Both the position numbers and the translations under genes were made by a program. A stretch of DNA of 64,000 nucleotides, from contig JAHAAK010000004.1 of the NCBI GenBank assembly GCA_018376905.1, forward strand, positions 25,618 to 89,617, read 5' to 3'. The notes under the pieces are model-generated. The model was not told the DNA's origin. It made no database searches and worked only from the letters and a program-made list of their open reading frames with translations. Numbering within the stretch: the first letter of the stretch is position 1; the number at the start of each line of letters is the position of its first letter. Below, piece by piece: positions 63,264 through 64,000 of this stretch. Origin of the DNA: Collinsella sp. GTDB taxonomy: Bacteria; Actinomycetota; Coriobacteriia; Coriobacteriales; Coriobacteriaceae.

Positions 63264-63731
63264 ATGAACAGTGCAAGCGCCAAGCGCATCGACATCATCT
63301 CGGACACCCACGGCTATCTTTCGCCTGCGCTCTTGGATGAGCTTGAGGGCGCAGACCTGATTATCCACGCCGGCGACCTCACGTCAGAGATGGACTACGA
63401 GCACCTATGCACCATCGCCCCCGTGCGGGCCGTACTGGGTAACAACGATTACTACCGCGACTACGGCCCCGATGTAGACCGTCTTGCACTCTTTACCTAC
63501 GAAGGCCTTAAATTCGCCGTAGCCCACTACCGCGAAGACCTTCCGGTGGGATCCGTAGACGTAGCCATCAGCGGCCACACCCACGTAACCAAAGAAGCCC
63601 AAGTGGGCCGTTGCTTAGTCCTCAACCCGGGCAGCGCCAGCTACCCCAGAGGCACCCGAGGCCCCACCATGGCCAGAATGCTCGTCAAAGACGGCAAGAT
63701 CCTAAGCACCAAGTTTATTGACCTAGACTAA
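63264..63731 (+). CDS. YfcE-type metallophosphoesterase
   Basis: Protein of 155 residues, ATG 63264 after GGAAGGG. The metal-binding blocks of calcineurin-like phosphoesterases are all present: DIISDTHG, IIHAGDLTS, VLGNNDYY, VAHYRED and SGHTHV, ending with VLNPGSASYPRG as in YfcE/MJ0936. These enzymes hydrolyse phosphodiesters with Mn or Ni; the physiological substrate is unclear. Its codon use differs visibly along the gene (the 3' half has rarer codons). Confidence 0.92.
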   Translation: MNSASAKRIDIISDTHGYLSPALLDELEGADLIIHAGDLTSEMDYEHLCTIAPVRAVLGNNDYYRDYGPDVDRLALFTYEGLKFAVAHYREDLPVGSVDVAISGHTHVTKEAQVGRCLVLNPGSASYPRGTRGPTMARMLVKDGKILSTKFIDLD

Positions 63732-63738
63732 CCGCAAC

Positions 63739-63773
63739 AAAAACGGGGGATGCACAATGCATCCCCCGTTTTT
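63739..63773 (+). terminator. Strong terminator after the phosphoesterase gene
   Basis: AAAAACGGGGGATGCA (63739-63754) pairs perfectly with TGCATCCCCCGTTTTT (63758-63773). A-rich and T-rich ends make it usable in both directions. Confidence 0.92.
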
Positions 63774-64000
63774 CTTTGAGCCAAAGGCCGAGTTTCAACA
63801 AGAACCTTAGACAACCCCGCCGCGGAGAACGGGGCCGCCGAGCCGCGAAGCGGCGAGCAACAACAACGGCTCGAACAATGTGACGGCAGGGAGGGTCTCC
63901 GGGGCCGGCTGGCGCGGGTTAAGTTTGTCGCGAGTTCCGCACGCAAAGGAAAGCACTTAATGTGCTTTCCGTCTTGCGCAGGACTGTAGAGCAGCAAACT
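63774..64000. other. Window end, no supported gene
   Basis: A GC-rich spacer. GGAAAGCAC (63948-63956) pairs with GTGCTTTCC (63962-63970) and, read on the minus strand, is followed by TTTGC; it may terminate a minus-strand gene that starts beyond the window. Confidence 0.4.

Overview
The window looks like a chromosomal segment of a gut Coriobacteriia actinobacterium, most probably Collinsella. The inference rests on high-GC coding bias, the actinobacterial kinase/FHA/phosphatase/RodA-PBP cluster, a fermentative pyruvate:ferredoxin oxidoreductase, and many PTS and PRD regulators. It cannot be settled without a database search. No rRNA, tRNA or CRISPR array was seen.

Layout. 1-4.2 kb: the 3' end of a fructan/sucrose-type glycosidase (GH32-like) and a large LevR-like PRD/PTS regulator. 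4.2-9.6 kb: a fructoselysine-type (Amadori product) catabolic locus with a GntR/UTRA regulator, a YfcC-type carrier and FrlC-, FrlB- and FrlD-like enzymes. A clear promoter there is bracketed by two copies of a likely operator. 10-20 kb, minus strand: a cell-wall/division signalling operon (Ser/Thr kinase, FhaA, FhaB, PP2C phosphatase, a single-chain FtsW/RodA-PBP fusion, PASTA kinase). 20-25.3 kb: a YcxB-like membrane protein, dnaX, ybaB and recR. 25.5-29.2 kb: a second kinase/FHA module.

29.3-35.5 kb is an AT-richer accessory island, flanked by two diverged copies of the last part of the FHA gene plus its downstream spacer. It holds a decayed methyltransferase, an ABC exporter broken by a frameshift, an IS110-like remnant and, on the minus strand, a compact RiPP-like locus. 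That locus has a radical SAM/SPASM maturase, two related Cys-rich precursor-like peptides that share the start MKHIHP, and a 35-residue membrane peptide. The second precursor and the membrane peptide are short enough to be missed by usual gene-length cut-offs. This locus is the best candidate for an undescribed system.

36-64 kb returns to ordinary core DNA: nifJ with an elaborate nested inverted repeat behind it; an AAA/DUF4143 ATPase behind three direct repeats; a small protein next to a frameshifted DUF3830-like gene; arcC; a beta-glucoside PTS operon (PRD regulator, EIIA, EIIB, EIIC, 6-phospho-beta-glucosidase); a membrane-anchored C39-like peptidase; an amino-acid permease with an amidohydrolase; two LytS/LytTR two-component pairs; a zinc-dependent phospholipase C-like protein; an Atg22/UMF1-type MFS carrier; a glycosyltransferase; and a YfcE-type phosphoesterase. 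Families of dispersed inverted repeats sit in several intergenic gaps.
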